A DNA stretch of 64,000 bases, from NCBI RefSeq assembly GCF_003352045.1, contig NZ_CP025815.1:2170001-2234000 (forward strand), written 5' to 3'. Positions 8,354 to 17,672 of this stretch are shown here, piece after piece. Source of the DNA: Sulfitobacter sp. JL08 (GTDB lineage Bacteria > Pseudomonadota > Alphaproteobacteria > Rhodobacterales > Rhodobacteraceae). The translations under genes and the position numbers were made by a program. The notes beneath the pieces are model-generated. The model made no database searches. It had not been told where the DNA came from and saw only the letters and a program-made list of their open reading frames with translations. Position 1 is the stretch's first letter; the number at the start of each line of letters is the position of its first letter.

Positions 8354-9538
8354 CTAAAAGACAATCCGCGCTCGCAACCCAAAAAGCGTTATGCTTGATT
8401 CATCCGAAGTCAGCAGCGGGTCCTTGATAAACTGGACCGAAGGCGTGATCTGCAGGTTGGGCGAAATAGAGAAGCGGTAAAACGCTTCAATAGTTTTCTG
8501 GTCGCCTGAGATACCGTCTGCTTCGGCCCAGTTGAGACCGATGCCCGCCAAGTCCGTGTTGCGTGCAAAGTAACCAAGACCCGCTGAGACGGACTTCTCA
8601 TACAGGGCTGCCCGTCCTTTGGACGTACCCGCGCGAAAGAAGGGCATCCACTTGTTCTTAAGAAACCACGCGGCGGAGAACGTCGCGCCGTAGTCTTCGC
8701 GGCGGCTTCCGTCATCCGCTTCATCGGCATGCCAGAACGTGAAATGGATATTGTCAAAGTAGATGCGATCAAAGCCGCTCGTGTAGCCGATTTCTACACT
8801 TTTGAAGAGCTCACCATCGGAGAAGACATCAAGATCGGGGCTTGACGGGTCCGCATTCGCGTCAGCGACAGCGCCAGTCACATAGAAATTCGAGCCAAGT
8901 TTTGCGCCGCCCGCGATCGCGAGCCCGGGGTTGGGGGCGTTGATCGTAGGGTTCGTATTGAACGCCAGATTTTGGAAGGCGGTATATGGGCTGACAAGCC
9001 CGTAAACATCTAGGAAGTCCGTCACATCGATTTGGCCGATCTGGAAGGTCCACGCGCCATCGTCTGCCCGTTGCGTCCAGAACAGGTTTGTCAGCAGCGT
9101 GCCATTGTCGTTAAAGGCTGTGCCGGTGATGGACAGCGCGCCGCCGTCAAACCCAAAGTTTTGTGGCGCAACGTCGCCGTAGGCATGGCGGTCTTCCAAT
9201 TTGAACGTCAGGGAGCCATTCTCTGTTGCCTTCCAGTTCCCGTAGAACCTGAAGATGCCACCTGATGCGTTACCCTCTCCCAGATCGGAGTCCGACCACT
9301 GCCCCAGTGACAGGTAGTCAAAATTGAAGCTGAAGCCATTCTCAGCCAATCCTTCTTTCCATCGGAAGTAGCCGGGTGCAATGTTCACTGGAAAATCTGA
9401 CCGGAACTGTGGGTCAGTGAGCCCATCGCCGGGCTGCAAATCGGCCTGTACAGAAGATGGCCCGCCCAACCCTTGTGCGATGGCTGCGCTTGACAGGCAG
9501 ACCAGAACTGACGCTAGAGAGAGTATTTTTCTAACCAT
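8354..9538 (-). CDS. OprB-type carbohydrate-selective porin
   Basis: A 394-aa outer-membrane protein. The ATG at 9538 opens a clear signal peptide (KILSLASVLVCLSSAAIAQ). The mature chain has alternating amphipathic strands, motifs typical of the OprB family (FRFYGNWKATENGSLTFKLEDRH, QIGQIDVTDFLDVYG, SVSAGLGYFARN), and a terminal Phe. The family forms sugar or small organic-solute channels. Its stop is 81 bp from the RcnB-like gene, and its start is 7 bp from the stop of the other barrel gene, so the two barrels are probably one transcript. Confidence 0.82.
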   Translation of the reverse strand: MVRKILSLASVLVCLSSAAIAQGLGGPSSVQADLQPGDGLTDPQFRSDFPVNIAPGYFRWKEGLAENGFSFNFDYLSLGQWSDSDLGEGNASGGIFRFYGNWKATENGSLTFKLEDRHAYGDVAPQNFGFDGGALSITGTAFNDNGTLLTNLFWTQRADDGAWTFQIGQIDVTDFLDVYGLVSPYTAFQNLAFNTNPTINAPNPGLAIAGGAKLGSNFYVTGAVADANADPSSPDLDVFSDGELFKSVEIGYTSGFDRIYFDNIHFTFWHADEADDGSRREDYGATFSAAWFLKNKWMPFFRAGTSKGRAALYEKSVSAGLGYFARNTDLAGIGLNWAEADGISGDQKTIEAFYRFSISPNLQITPSVQFIKDPLLTSDESSITLFGLRARIVF

Positions 9539-9545
9539 GTGAGAC

Positions 9546-10436
9546 CTAACGGATGGGTGCAAGGACAGCGGCGCGCGTTGCCGCGTCGACCGGTGGAGAC
9601 GGCGGGTTTGGCTGGAACGGATTGCCGATGACCGGGCTGAATTGCAGGGTGAACTTCCAGTCCGATGCAAAATCATCAGGCGCGACTACATTCTTTTCGA
9701 TGCCCGCATTCAGTTTGACAATCTGGTTCCCGATCGCCGTTGTCTTCGAGACTTGTACACCGAATGGTACGGTCCAGTCATTTTCGCTGTCCGCGTTCCA
9801 GTCATAGGTGATCGTGGGTCCGGTCCCGATTTGCCAGCCGTCATTCAGACTGAAAAACAGGAAGTACTGCAATGATGTGATCGACGTATCATCACCGCTG
9901 CCGCCAACCTTTTCATTGTGGAACGGGAAGAACCCCCAGATACCCCAGTCAGTGGGCTTGACAGCCAGAAAGCTTGGGCCCAGCAGCCAGTTGTCAGACG
10001 AAATGCCGCTGCCTGTCGGTATCGCACCAACGACACCCGCGCCGAACGTCCAGCCACTGCTGCTCCAGGAATACAGCAAGTCATAGGATATGTCGCCGAA
10101 CTGACTAACGTCCGAAAAACCTGACGCCGAAGCAATGGGCTGATCGAAGACATAAGAAAAAGCAGGGCGGAAGATCAGGTTATTTCCGTTCTCCAATACG
10201 AATGGAAGCGCAGGTTGAAATATGGCTGTCAGACTATCTTGATCGTCTGCACCGGGCAGGTCGCCGTCGAAACTGCGATACTCCAGTTTGAAATTCAAAG
10301 TCGCATTCGCCGCGCCGGGGTTCGCAAGTTCTTTGGCCAATTCGTCGATATTGGGGCCGACTTGGGCATAGACAGGGAGAGACAACAGGGTCACCACGAT
10401 AAAGGCGGCTAGTGATTTGAAACACATATGATTCAC
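9546..10436 (-). CDS. Outer-membrane beta-barrel protein, transporter-like
   Basis: A 296-aa protein with signal peptide (AAFIVVTLLSLPVYAQ). The mature part is rich in aromatic-flanked strands (NLIFRPAFSYVFDQP, SYDLLYSWSSSGWTFGAGVVGAIPTGSG, GWQIGTGPTITYDW). It resembles the family that databases often label neuromedin U, a historical misnomer, related to outer-membrane transport barrels. Substrate unknown. It precedes the OprB-type gene by 7 bp, so joint expression is likely. A perfect 10-bp inverted repeat lies just upstream, between it and the SYLF gene. Confidence 0.68.
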   Translation of the reverse strand: MNHMCFKSLAAFIVVTLLSLPVYAQVGPNIDELAKELANPGAANATLNFKLEYRSFDGDLPGADDQDSLTAIFQPALPFVLENGNNLIFRPAFSYVFDQPIASASGFSDVSQFGDISYDLLYSWSSSGWTFGAGVVGAIPTGSGISSDNWLLGPSFLAVKPTDWGIWGFFPFHNEKVGGSGDDTSITSLQYFLFFSLNDGWQIGTGPTITYDWNADSENDWTVPFGVQVSKTTAIGNQIVKLNAGIEKNVVAPDDFASDWKFTLQFSPVIGNPFQPNPPSPPVDAATRAAVLAPIR

Positions 10437-10498
10437 TCAATGTTCCTCTTGCAAACGCGCTCATGCCATAAAAGGGCGCACCGTTTCTACGTATAGCG

Positions 10499-10527
10499 GT
10501 ACGCCGTCCCTCAATGAGACGGCGTAC
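10499..10527. promoter_or_regulatory. Intercistronic perfect inverted repeat
   Basis: GTACGCCGTC and GACGGCGTAC form a perfect 10-bp stem with a 9-base loop between the SYLF gene and the barrel gene. There is no T-tract on either strand, so it looks more like an mRNA-stabilising, processing or attenuating hairpin than an intrinsic terminator. Confidence 0.5.
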
Positions 10528-10544
10528 ACGCTTGGTCCAAGGTA

Positions 10545-11549
10545 CTACTGTTCCAGTTCTCTGATTCGCGAGGCCTCAAGCGTCCAATTCGCCATCAAGC
10601 CTTCTTCGTCATACACGAATGCAACCGTATCGACTTTGGTTTTGGTTGTATCAACTTCAGCTGTGATTCCTGCGCGGAACACTGCTACCGAAGCATCGAC
10701 ACCAAGTTCGAGGCGCTTTCTGGAGAAAAACCGCTCATAGGCTTGTTCGTCAAGAAACATTACCGCGTATCCGTAAGACTGCGCACCTGCTTGTGCGCCG
10801 ACCGAAAGCGACGAAGTGCGGTAGTGTCCCAGAACCTGACCGTCTTTAAACAACACGCCATTCCCGGCTTCTCCACCAACAACCAGTCCGGCTTTCTTTA
10901 TTTCAGGAAACACCATCACGGCGACGGCCTCATCTGCGTAGCGCGCGGCGCGCCTGTTCCCTTCCAGCAGGGAATTCCAGCTTGCTAATGCGTTAGCTTC
11001 AAGCGCGCTCAGTGTTGCAGCGTCCCCCATGTCCTCCACTGCGACGCCATAGCTATCGCAAAGCTCTGTTGCCGCCATGGCTTTCAGCGTTCCGTCAAGG
11101 CTGATCTTTATCGGGTTATCGTCAGGATTTAGCGTCAACACATACTTTCGCGCCAACGCTTCTCCAAACTGAGGATTGTTCGCCTTCAGATAGCCGCCAC
11201 GATACCCTTCGCGGAAATCAAGATCTCCAACGGCGGTACCAGTAAAGCGTTGTCCGTCGATGTCGAGAACAACGTCACCTGTAACGCCACCGTAAATGTT
11301 CACGTCAGGGTTTTGGGTGTAGACGCCGATGTAGCCGAAGGGCGCGCCTGCTTTTTCCTTGCCCAGACGCACGAGATACCCGTCATCCATGGTGCGTTCC
11401 ATCACGCAGCCCAGATTTTCGGACCCTTGGTAAATATCCCAGCCTTCGACTTTATCCACAGGAACGTCTGTTTCAGCAAAAGCAACGCTCGACGCGCCAA
11501 TCAGGAGTGTTGCGAGCCCGCAAAGGCCCAAAGATCTTGTTTTATTCAT
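10545..11549 (-). CDS. Secreted protein with C-terminal SYLF (Ysc84) domain
   Basis: A 334-aa secreted protein; the ATG at 11549 gives a signal peptide ending in SVAFAET. Residues 25-150 form an N-terminal region of unknown type with a repeated Gly/Tyr pattern. The C-terminal 140 residues match the SYLF lipid-binding domain (AVAVMVFPEIKKAGLVVGGE, then GAQAGAQSYGYAVMFLDEQAYERF). SYLF domains in eukaryotes bind phosphoinositides; bacterial members are periplasmic and poorly understood. It is probably the first gene of the barrel run, or separately transcribed, given the hairpin downstream. Confidence 0.8.
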   Translation of the reverse strand: MNKTRSLGLCGLATLLIGASSVAFAETDVPVDKVEGWDIYQGSENLGCVMERTMDDGYLVRLGKEKAGAPFGYIGVYTQNPDVNIYGGVTGDVVLDIDGQRFTGTAVGDLDFREGYRGGYLKANNPQFGEALARKYVLTLNPDDNPIKISLDGTLKAMAATELCDSYGVAVEDMGDAATLSALEANALASWNSLLEGNRRAARYADEAVAVMVFPEIKKAGLVVGGEAGNGVLFKDGQVLGHYRTSSLSVGAQAGAQSYGYAVMFLDEQAYERFFSRKRLELGVDASVAVFRAGITAEVDTTKTKVDTVAFVYDEEGLMANWTLEASRIRELEQ

Positions 11550-11668
11550 GATATGTCCGTTCCCAGATTTGTTCAGCACCTGATGGTGGTTGGTTTTGGC
11601 TAAAAATCGCGTGGCTGGCGCAGGCCGAGGTTAGCACCATGGGCCAGCCACATTACTCGCTACTCAGA

Positions 11669-12007
11669 TCAATTGATGGCGTATTGTGTCAGCAAAATTT
11701 TACGGACGCTGTCACAACGCCCTGCATCCAACGGGTCGCCGAGGTATTCGCCATCTTCCGCTGCTTTCTTCATGAGCAGGGCTTTGGCCTTATCTTCACC
11801 TTCAGCAACGTTGCCGAAGTCTTTGGTTGTGGCTGCGATCAACAAAGCATACCGACCATTGTCATCATCGGTCATAAAGTTGTCGCGGCAATATTCCATC
11901 GCGCCTGCGTTTGCGCCGAGTTTTGACGCGTCTGACACATCGGCGGCAGCCGTCATTGTTAAAAGCAAACTTGCAAAAATAGTTAAGGCGGGTGCTCTGA
12001 GGTTCAT
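11669..12007 (-). CDS. Small secreted protein, unknown
   Basis: A 112-aa protein with a clear signal peptide (TIFASLLLTMTAAADV). The mature part is acidic and helical with two cysteines (EYCRDNFM and AGRCDSVRK) that could form a disulfide. I do not recognise the family. It lies downstream of the PhoD-like stub and upstream of the SYLF gene on the same strand. GAGT lies about eight bases upstream of the ATG. Confidence 0.6.
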   Translation of the reverse strand: MNLRAPALTIFASLLLTMTAAADVSDASKLGANAGAMEYCRDNFMTDDDNGRYALLIAATTKDFGNVAEGEDKAKALLMKKAAEDGEYLGDPLDAGRCDSVRKILLTQYAIN

Positions 12008-12069
12008 TTTCTACTCCTAGAGTTGAGGAAGGTTCGATTTATCATGCTGCGTCTTTCGGGCTGCGGTTG

Positions 12070-12204
12070 TCATTGCCTTACGCAAGAGCCGAAGGCGAAG
12101 CGAGACAGCGGCGTCTCTCCATCCAGCGTGACTGTGTAACCGCGAGCGGGACTGAAGACGCTGGCAGCCATTGTGGCCGCCAGGAAACTACGGCGACTCT
12201 TCAT
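12070..12204 (-). pseudogene. N-terminal stub of a Tat-exported PhoD-like phosphatase
   Basis: A 44-codon frame with a twin-arginine-type signal (SRRSFLAATMAASVFSPARG), a spacer, and then SRFAFGSCVRQ followed at once by TGA. FGSC-x-RQ is the start of the catalytic domain in alkaline phosphatase D-like proteins, whose remaining 300-400 residues are absent here. The rest has apparently been deleted. It overlaps the end of the frameshifted DUF3299 gene. Confidence 0.55.
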
Positions 12205-12971
12205 TGGTTGTCCCGTTGTCTTGCAGTTGCCCCGATGCACGCAGGCGCTCCGCAATGGATGCTGCCCATTCATTTGTGGCCTGAGGCGGCGAGCCAAAAC
12301 TGGGGGCCGTTTCAACTTCTGTTGCGTCCAAGATATAGCTAGCGCGCATTGGCACCTCACCGTCTACGATACGAAAACTGTGATTTGTTTCCTCAATCGA
12401 CAGTTTACCCGTCAACCGCACAGGTTCATGCATGGCGCTGGGGCTCCAGTCGCCTTTGACGCGCGCGGATCATCTGATTTGCATTAGGCGGTGGCGTGTG
12501 ACTGCACATGCCCCGCTCAGGAACGAGATAGACAACTGTCGTTCCATCCTCATTCGGTGGTGCCGGAACGGCAAACCCGGCTAGCGTTACAATTTGCCCA
12601 TCCAGTGCTGGATTGCCCGCTGTTGCTGCCTTCTCGCGCCGGTCGGCCACGACCCAACGCTGTTCGATCAGCCAGTCCGCATCGATCCCGTCTTCGGCCA
12701 GTTCTTCAAGCGCCGCATTGATTTTTGCGGCACTGTCGGCCATCTGCGCTTCGCTGAGTGTGGGGTCATTGAGCAATTCCCTGTTTCGGACAATTGTCTG
12801 CAAGGCATCTATCTGTTGATAGTTCAAATCCCGAAAAGGGTCCTCATATGTCTGCGTAGTTTCGTCTACAAGATCGGCCCAAGCGATCGGCTTGCTTTCA
12901 CCTGCATGCACAGCCGCCGCCATGACCAGAGTGAAAGCCGCCGCACAGCCAAAATATGAAAGCACAGTCAT
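12188..12971 (-). pseudogene. DUF3299 secreted protein, frameshifted
   Basis: Two overlapping frames make one DUF3299 protein. The first (12971 to 12426) has a signal peptide ending in AVHAGE, the region LDGQIVTLAGFAVPAP and the family hallmark MCSHTPPPNANQMIRA. It then goes out of frame and ends after about 14 unrelated residues. The expected continuation (KGDWSPSAMHEPVRLTGKL, then VDGEVPMRASYILDATEVE) is in another frame ending at 12188. The shift lies in or next to GCGCGCG at 12461-12467, a slippage-prone run, so one base gained or two lost fits. It may be a true mutation or a sequencing error. Family function unknown. Confidence 0.8.
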
Positions 12972-13069
12972 TGTTGTTTTGCCCTATCCAGAGGTTTTTT
13001 TGCGGGCCGGCCGAGGTAAAAAACCGCCCCGCACTATCAGGTCGAATCGACGTTTCCCAGATTATGCGA

Positions 13070-14515
13070 TCAGGGGTAGACCTTTGGTTCTGAAACCGCA
13101 GGCCGGTACATGATGCTGTCACTATCGACCAACGTGTTCTTGTAGGCCCGCCCGTCCTTCATCACCAACTGCAGCTTGCTTTCGTCTAGGATCAGGTTGA
13201 TGTCCTCCAGCGGGTTACCGTCCCACAGCAGGATGTCCGCATAGCTATCGGGCGCGATCCGGCCAAGGTGGTAAGTCGGATAAGGATTCTTCGGACCAGA
13301 CCACCCCATCACGATACCGGCATTTCCGGTCCAGTGCTTAAGTGCCTGCGCAGGCGTGAAGCCAGCTTCGACATTGCAGGTGATGTCTTCCTTGATCTTT
13401 TCGACAAGACCCGGGCTGAACATGTCTGAGCCGCCAACGATAAACATCCCGTATTCGTTCATCCACTTGGACATCGCACGAACGCCTTCACCGACCCTGA
13501 CGCCCTTGAGTTTCTGTTCGTGGGTGAAGAATGCGGGCATGGATTCGTAGCTGCCGAACGATTTGACGCTCATGTAGCACTGGAAGCTCCAGACGATGTC
13601 CTCGGTCTCTTCGTATTTGGCCACCATACGTTTGACCATATCTTCGGAGATGAGGAAACCATGCTCGAAGGAGCGCGTGCCAAGGCGCAGGTGCCGATCA
13701 TAGCTTTCGTCGTGATAGGCGTGGACCGCAACGTAAGTGCCGTTGTCGGCCGCGATCTCGACAGCCTTGGCGACCTCTTCTTCGGACAGACCCAGGATAT
13801 CGAGCGGATCGAACTCGCTGGCGACTCCGCCGCCTCCCATGACCTTGATGAACCCCGCGCCGCGCCGCAGGTTCAGGCGCACGGCTTTCGTGACCTCATC
13901 CGGGCCATCGACGACCCAGGTGTTCTGACTGGCCTGCGCGACGTCAGCGTGGTCGGCAAGATCCGAAGGCGGGATGTTTCGCCCGGCAAAGTCACCATGA
14001 CCGCCGGTTTGGGAAATCGCGCCACCAGAGGAGGTAATACGCGGACCAGGTAACAGGCCCATGTCGATGGCTTTTGCAATGTCCAGAGGATCACCGGCAA
14101 TATCTCTAACCGACGTAATGCCCTTCATCAGGATGTTGTTGACCAGGTGATGCTGTGCGATCGCGCCGCCCGATGCCTCGTCCCACCGCGTTTGATAGGC
14201 GGCAGTGCCCTCTGGTGCATTCAGCATCACGTGCTGGTGCATGTCGATCAAGCCGGGTGTCATTGTTTTACCAGTACCGTCGACTTCAAACGCACCGTCA
14301 ATCTCAATCGGATCAGTTGACACTTGCGTGATCACATTGCCCTCGACCAGAACATTGGCGTTCATGATCAGATCGGGATTAAACCCGTCGAACACATTAA
14401 CATTGGTGAACAGGATGGGTGGCGGCGCCTCATCATCTTGTGCCACGCCAACTTGGGGCGCGAACGCCAGAACGAAGCTGGCAACGACGCCAGCCATAAA
14501 ACTGCTGTTTTTCAT
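13070..14515 (-). CDS. Secreted amidohydrolase (imidazolonepropionase/prolidase-like)
   Basis: A 481-aa protein with signal peptide (VVASFVLAFAPQVGVAQ), so it is periplasmic. It shows the amidohydrolase metal motif PGLIDMHQHVM, a GAGFIKVMGGGGVAS segment holding the lysine that is usually carboxylated, the histidines in VAVHAYHDES and RSFEHGFLI, and the late Asp in VGGSDMF. This is the COG1228 group, which includes Xaa-Pro dipeptidases and broad-specificity hydrolases. AGGAG precedes the ATG. It diverges from an AraC regulator 158 bp away that may control it. Natural substrate unknown. Confidence 0.88.
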   Translation of the reverse strand: MKNSSFMAGVVASFVLAFAPQVGVAQDDEAPPPILFTNVNVFDGFNPDLIMNANVLVEGNVITQVSTDPIEIDGAFEVDGTGKTMTPGLIDMHQHVMLNAPEGTAAYQTRWDEASGGAIAQHHLVNNILMKGITSVRDIAGDPLDIAKAIDMGLLPGPRITSSGGAISQTGGHGDFAGRNIPPSDLADHADVAQASQNTWVVDGPDEVTKAVRLNLRRGAGFIKVMGGGGVASEFDPLDILGLSEEEVAKAVEIAADNGTYVAVHAYHDESYDRHLRLGTRSFEHGFLISEDMVKRMVAKYEETEDIVWSFQCYMSVKSFGSYESMPAFFTHEQKLKGVRVGEGVRAMSKWMNEYGMFIVGGSDMFSPGLVEKIKEDITCNVEAGFTPAQALKHWTGNAGIVMGWSGPKNPYPTYHLGRIAPDSYADILLWDGNPLEDINLILDESKLQLVMKDGRAYKNTLVDSDSIMYRPAVSEPKVYP

Positions 14516-14673
14516 GTGATACTCCTGTTCTTCTTGTTTCAGTTAACCAACCTGTACCACAAAACCAACGCCAACCTTTGTCGCCAGGTTGAAATGGTTA
14601 ATTCGCTGTCGCAAAATGGTAAACTGTGTTAAGCTTTGACAGATAAGGGACCAATCAGGGCCGGAGCTTACTT

Positions 14674-15642
14674 TTGACCGCCGTTGTAAAGCTCAGATAC
14701 GCGATAAATTTTGCACGTGCGTGTGAAGCGGTTGGATACGACCCACTGAACCTGTTGCGCAAGGTTAACATAGACGAGCGGTTACTCGAAAATCCTGAAC
14801 ACCTGATTTCGGAACACCAACTCTGGACGCTGGCCGGCGAAGCGGCAACGGCAACCGGAAAATTTGATATTGGATTTGACGCGGGATCCGTTTCAAGCGT
14901 GCAGGATCATGGCGCGCTGGAGAGTCTTTTCAATCAGAAAACCCTGTATGAGCGAATGGTCACGTTCTGCGAACTGGCAAAACTGGAATACAGCAGGGCT
15001 GATTTTTTTGTTCGTCCAGCTTGGAACGGTTTGCTGTTCGGCCGTAAATCAATCGTGGGGAACCGAGAGCAAGTGCGCCAGGTAGAGTTGTACGTGCTAC
15101 AACTCATGCTACAGACCATTAAAAGCGCTCTGGGGGAGTCGTGGTCACCCAAAACCCTGAACCTGCAATCCGACCATCATCCCGACCTCGAAATGCTGGC
15201 CAACTCGCCAGACTGCAAGATCCGTTTTGGCCGGCCGGAAACTGAAATTCTGATCAAGCGCAACGAAATCGCTTTTGGCTCTGTTACCGTTTCCAATACC
15301 CTTGTCTACTCGGATTCGCCGCAAACCACGCATGCCGTAGCAGCGCTGATCCAGACCTATCTTTTCGATCCTCGTCTATCGCTTACTTTAGCCGCTCGCA
15401 TTTTCGGAGTGAGCGAAAGGCAATTGCAGCGCGATCTTCAAAAAGAGGGAGAAACCTTTTCAAACATCCTCTCCCGTGAACGCATTCGTACTTCCACAGA
15501 CTTGCTGGGGACGTCCAATTTGTCCGTTTACGAGATCTCAAAAAGCCTTGGATATTCGAACCAGGCACATTTCGCTCGCGCGTTCTCGCGTGCTACTGGC
15601 ATGACGCCGTCCAAGTTCCGAAAGTCCTGCCTGGATCTCTAA
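14674..15642 (+). CDS. AraC-family transcriptional regulator
   Basis: A 322-aa regulator that starts at TTG with GGAG eight bases upstream. Residues 10-200 match the arabinose-binding-like (AraC_binding_2/OruR type) ligand domain (ARACEAVGYDPLNLLRKVNID, LISEHQLWTLAGEAA). The C-terminal 90 residues contain two helix-turn-helix units (LTLAARIFGVSERQLQRDLQ and VYEISKSLGYSNQAHFARAF, ending GMTPSKFRKS). It is divergent from the amidohydrolase and probably regulates it. Confidence 0.92.
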   Translation: MTAVVKLRYAINFARACEAVGYDPLNLLRKVNIDERLLENPEHLISEHQLWTLAGEAATATGKFDIGFDAGSVSSVQDHGALESLFNQKTLYERMVTFCELAKLEYSRADFFVRPAWNGLLFGRKSIVGNREQVRQVELYVLQLMLQTIKSALGESWSPKTLNLQSDHHPDLEMLANSPDCKIRFGRPETEILIKRNEIAFGSVTVSNTLVYSDSPQTTHAVAALIQTYLFDPRLSLTLAARIFGVSERQLQRDLQKEGETFSNILSRERIRTSTDLLGTSNLSVYEISKSLGYSNQAHFARAFSRATGMTPSKFRKSCLDL

Positions 15643-16301
15643 TGCAGCGATAGGCGTAGGGATTTTAAGGTTCTGAACCGCCGGTATCGAGCAGCAAATT
15701 CCGGCCTGTTTATCTCCGGCATTTTCATAATTCAGCATCCGCAGCGAAAGGCCGCTTCTATAGGCAGCGCTGCAGCAACCGCATTGATGTTCGAAGAGTA
15801 AAACCCAGCCGGCGGCAATATCCGGGGCTAAACGATCTTTCAGAAACTTTGTCCGCATGTGAGACATCCAGCGCTGGCACAGTGAACGTCTGGTGCAGAT
15901 TTCGGTTATTTTGACTGTTTTCAACGGCCGCTTTTGGGAAATCGTGCTGCTTCGCAACAACAGGTTCAGAAATTAGGCCGTCGTGCGAAGGTCGATTTTA
16001 CTGCGTTGGCATCCGGCAGAAAAGTCCGCAAGGCGGTCATAGATGCGGAGCGCGGCGAACGTCCAGTGTTGGAATAAGCGGTCAGTCCCTCACTCAGAGC
16101 ACAGGAGTTTATGCATAGATAATTCGTCGATAAATCTTACCTGCTTGGTTGGACCTCCCCCGTCTTCCGACAAGTTCGCGGGCAAGAGGCACCTCTGATC
16201 ACCCGAGAGTGCAATCAGTGGAGTCTGAAGCGGTAGGTTTGACTTCTATGAAGTAGCTAAACCCTTCATGTGCTAACCAAACGTTGCATCTTTTTTGAAC
16301 C
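15643..16301. other. Gene-poor interval between convergent genes, with a repeat copy
   Basis: I see no convincing gene in these 659 bases. A minus-strand open frame of 140 codons (15538-15960) overlaps the end of the AraC gene and has no family features. The part near 15990-16085 is a diverged minus-strand copy of the dispersed intergenic repeat. Confidence 0.6.
15990..16085 (-). repeat. Dispersed intergenic repeat, partial copy (F)
   Basis: Read on the minus strand it contains GACGTTCGCCGCGCTCCG and TATGACCGCCTTGCGGAC, matching the 3' half of the full copies at 22673 and 27739. The 5' half is not recognisable. Confidence 0.6.
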
Positions 16302-17672
16302 TCACAGCGGGAACCTGACCATACCGGAGCTGGGCTTCGGCCTGCCCATCCAGATTAGGAACTGTGAGAGACTGTCGACCTGGTCGTCATATTTACCGTT
16401 TGGAAACAACATAAGCTCATGGCGGAACACGGCAAGCCAGGGAGCGTCTTTGGGAATTGATATGCGCCCCCCTTCGATCATTGGCGAGACCGATTGCAGG
16501 CGCGTGGGCTTGTCGTTTTTCGGGATAATACCATTCACATTCAGGCGGGTGTTTTGTTTCAAGTCCTGGATCATCTGAATGCCTGACCCGGCTTCTTCAA
16601 TCAGGATCAGGCTGACCTTTACTCTGTTTGCCTCGACTTCAACCCGACGGCGCAATTCCGGGAACTCCAGTTTGGCTCTGTGCAAATCGATCAGCCAGGC
16701 GTAGCTGTCCCGCACCAACCAGGTGGTGCAAACCGAGTAATCATTGGCCTCTTCAGCCTTGCTGGCCGTGTCCCAGCTTTGCACGATCTGGTCCCCCGGC
16801 AACCTGTCTGGCGCCTTGTCATAGCTTTGGAACCAATCCCATTTCACAAGCCCGCCGCTGAGCGGCGCAGGCCGTTGCTGGTATTGCGCCGCAAAGACAT
16901 AAGAACCCAGTTCGTCTCGACGCCGGTCCAAAAGGTCCCGCGGAAGGCGCGCCGCATGCAGAAGGTCGCCTTCATTGCGCCGAACGATCCGCCCCCGATT
17001 GAGCGCAATCTCGACGGGTTCTTCTGCAATGGCCTGCAAGTCGAGATGTTCCCACCCGCCTTGCTCCAACAGGACCCCGGCCAGATCCGCTTCGTGCACA
17101 CGCTGCTGGATCAGCACGATTGGATCATTGCCGGGATCATTGAGACGGCTGAGCAAAGTTGAACGATACCAGTCCAGCACCGCGTTGCGCTTGACCTCGG
17201 AAGTCATGTCTTCAGGCTTGTGCGGATCATCGATCAGGATGATGTCACCCCCGCGCCCCGTAACCGAGCCGCCCACTGAGGTCGAGAAACGTCCACCACC
17301 CTTTGAAGTTTCAAAATCATTGCGCGCGGCACGCCCCCGTTCGATCCGCGTGGCCGGAAAGCACTCCTTGTACCAGGGCGCGTCCAATACCTTCAGACAA
17401 TCCATCGCCAGTTTCTCGGACAATCCCTCGGCATAAGACACTGCCAGAACCCGCTTGCGCGGATTGCGGCCCAAAAGCCAGGCCGGGAACGCCACCGAGG
17501 CCGCAATCGACTTCAATGACCGCGGCGGCATGGTGATGATCAGGCGCGTGATCTCGCCCCGTTCAATCCGTTCCAATTGATGTGCAATCGCATCGATATG
17601 CCAGTTGTGCTGATAGGCACTGTCGGGATCAACGCTGGCAAACCTGCCTAATGCTGATGCAGCGAATTTCAT
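16302..17672 (-). CDS. Phage terminase large subunit (orphan)
   Basis: A 456-aa terminase. The ATPase part (residues 35-190) has a Walker A-like MPPRSLKSIAAS and Walker B IILIDDPH. The C-terminal nuclease part has VQSWDTASKAEEANDYSV (first Asp) and NGKYDDQVDSLSQF (last acidic pair). This is the terminase_6/TIGR01630 group. No portal, head, tail or small-terminase gene lies nearby, so it cannot be a complete prophage or gene transfer agent cluster. The frame is intact with both active sites, so it may be a recent remnant or a domesticated gene. Confidence 0.9.
   Translation of the reverse strand: MKFAASALGRFASVDPDSAYQHNWHIDAIAHQLERIERGEITRLIITMPPRSLKSIAASVAFPAWLLGRNPRKRVLAVSYAEGLSEKLAMDCLKVLDAPWYKECFPATRIERGRAARNDFETSKGGGRFSTSVGGSVTGRGGDIILIDDPHKPEDMTSEVKRNAVLDWYRSTLLSRLNDPGNDPIVLIQQRVHEADLAGVLLEQGGWEHLDLQAIAEEPVEIALNRGRIVRRNEGDLLHAARLPRDLLDRRRDELGSYVFAAQYQQRPAPLSGGLVKWDWFQSYDKAPDRLPGDQIVQSWDTASKAEEANDYSVCTTWLVRDSYAWLIDLHRAKLEFPELRRRVEVEANRVKVSLILIEEAGSGIQMIQDLKQNTRLNVNGIIPKNDKPTRLQSVSPMIEGGRISIPKDAPWLAVFRHELMLFPNGKYDDQVDSLSQFLIWMGRPKPSSGMVRFPL

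Noticed and set aside
15538-15960. Minus-strand frame of 140 codons after the AraC gene
   Set aside because: It overlaps the AraC helix-turn-helix region antisense, has unusual composition and no family motif.
16302-17672. Terminase as part of a gene transfer agent cluster
   Set aside because: No portal, protease or capsid gene follows, and the sequence fits the TIGR01630 phage group instead.
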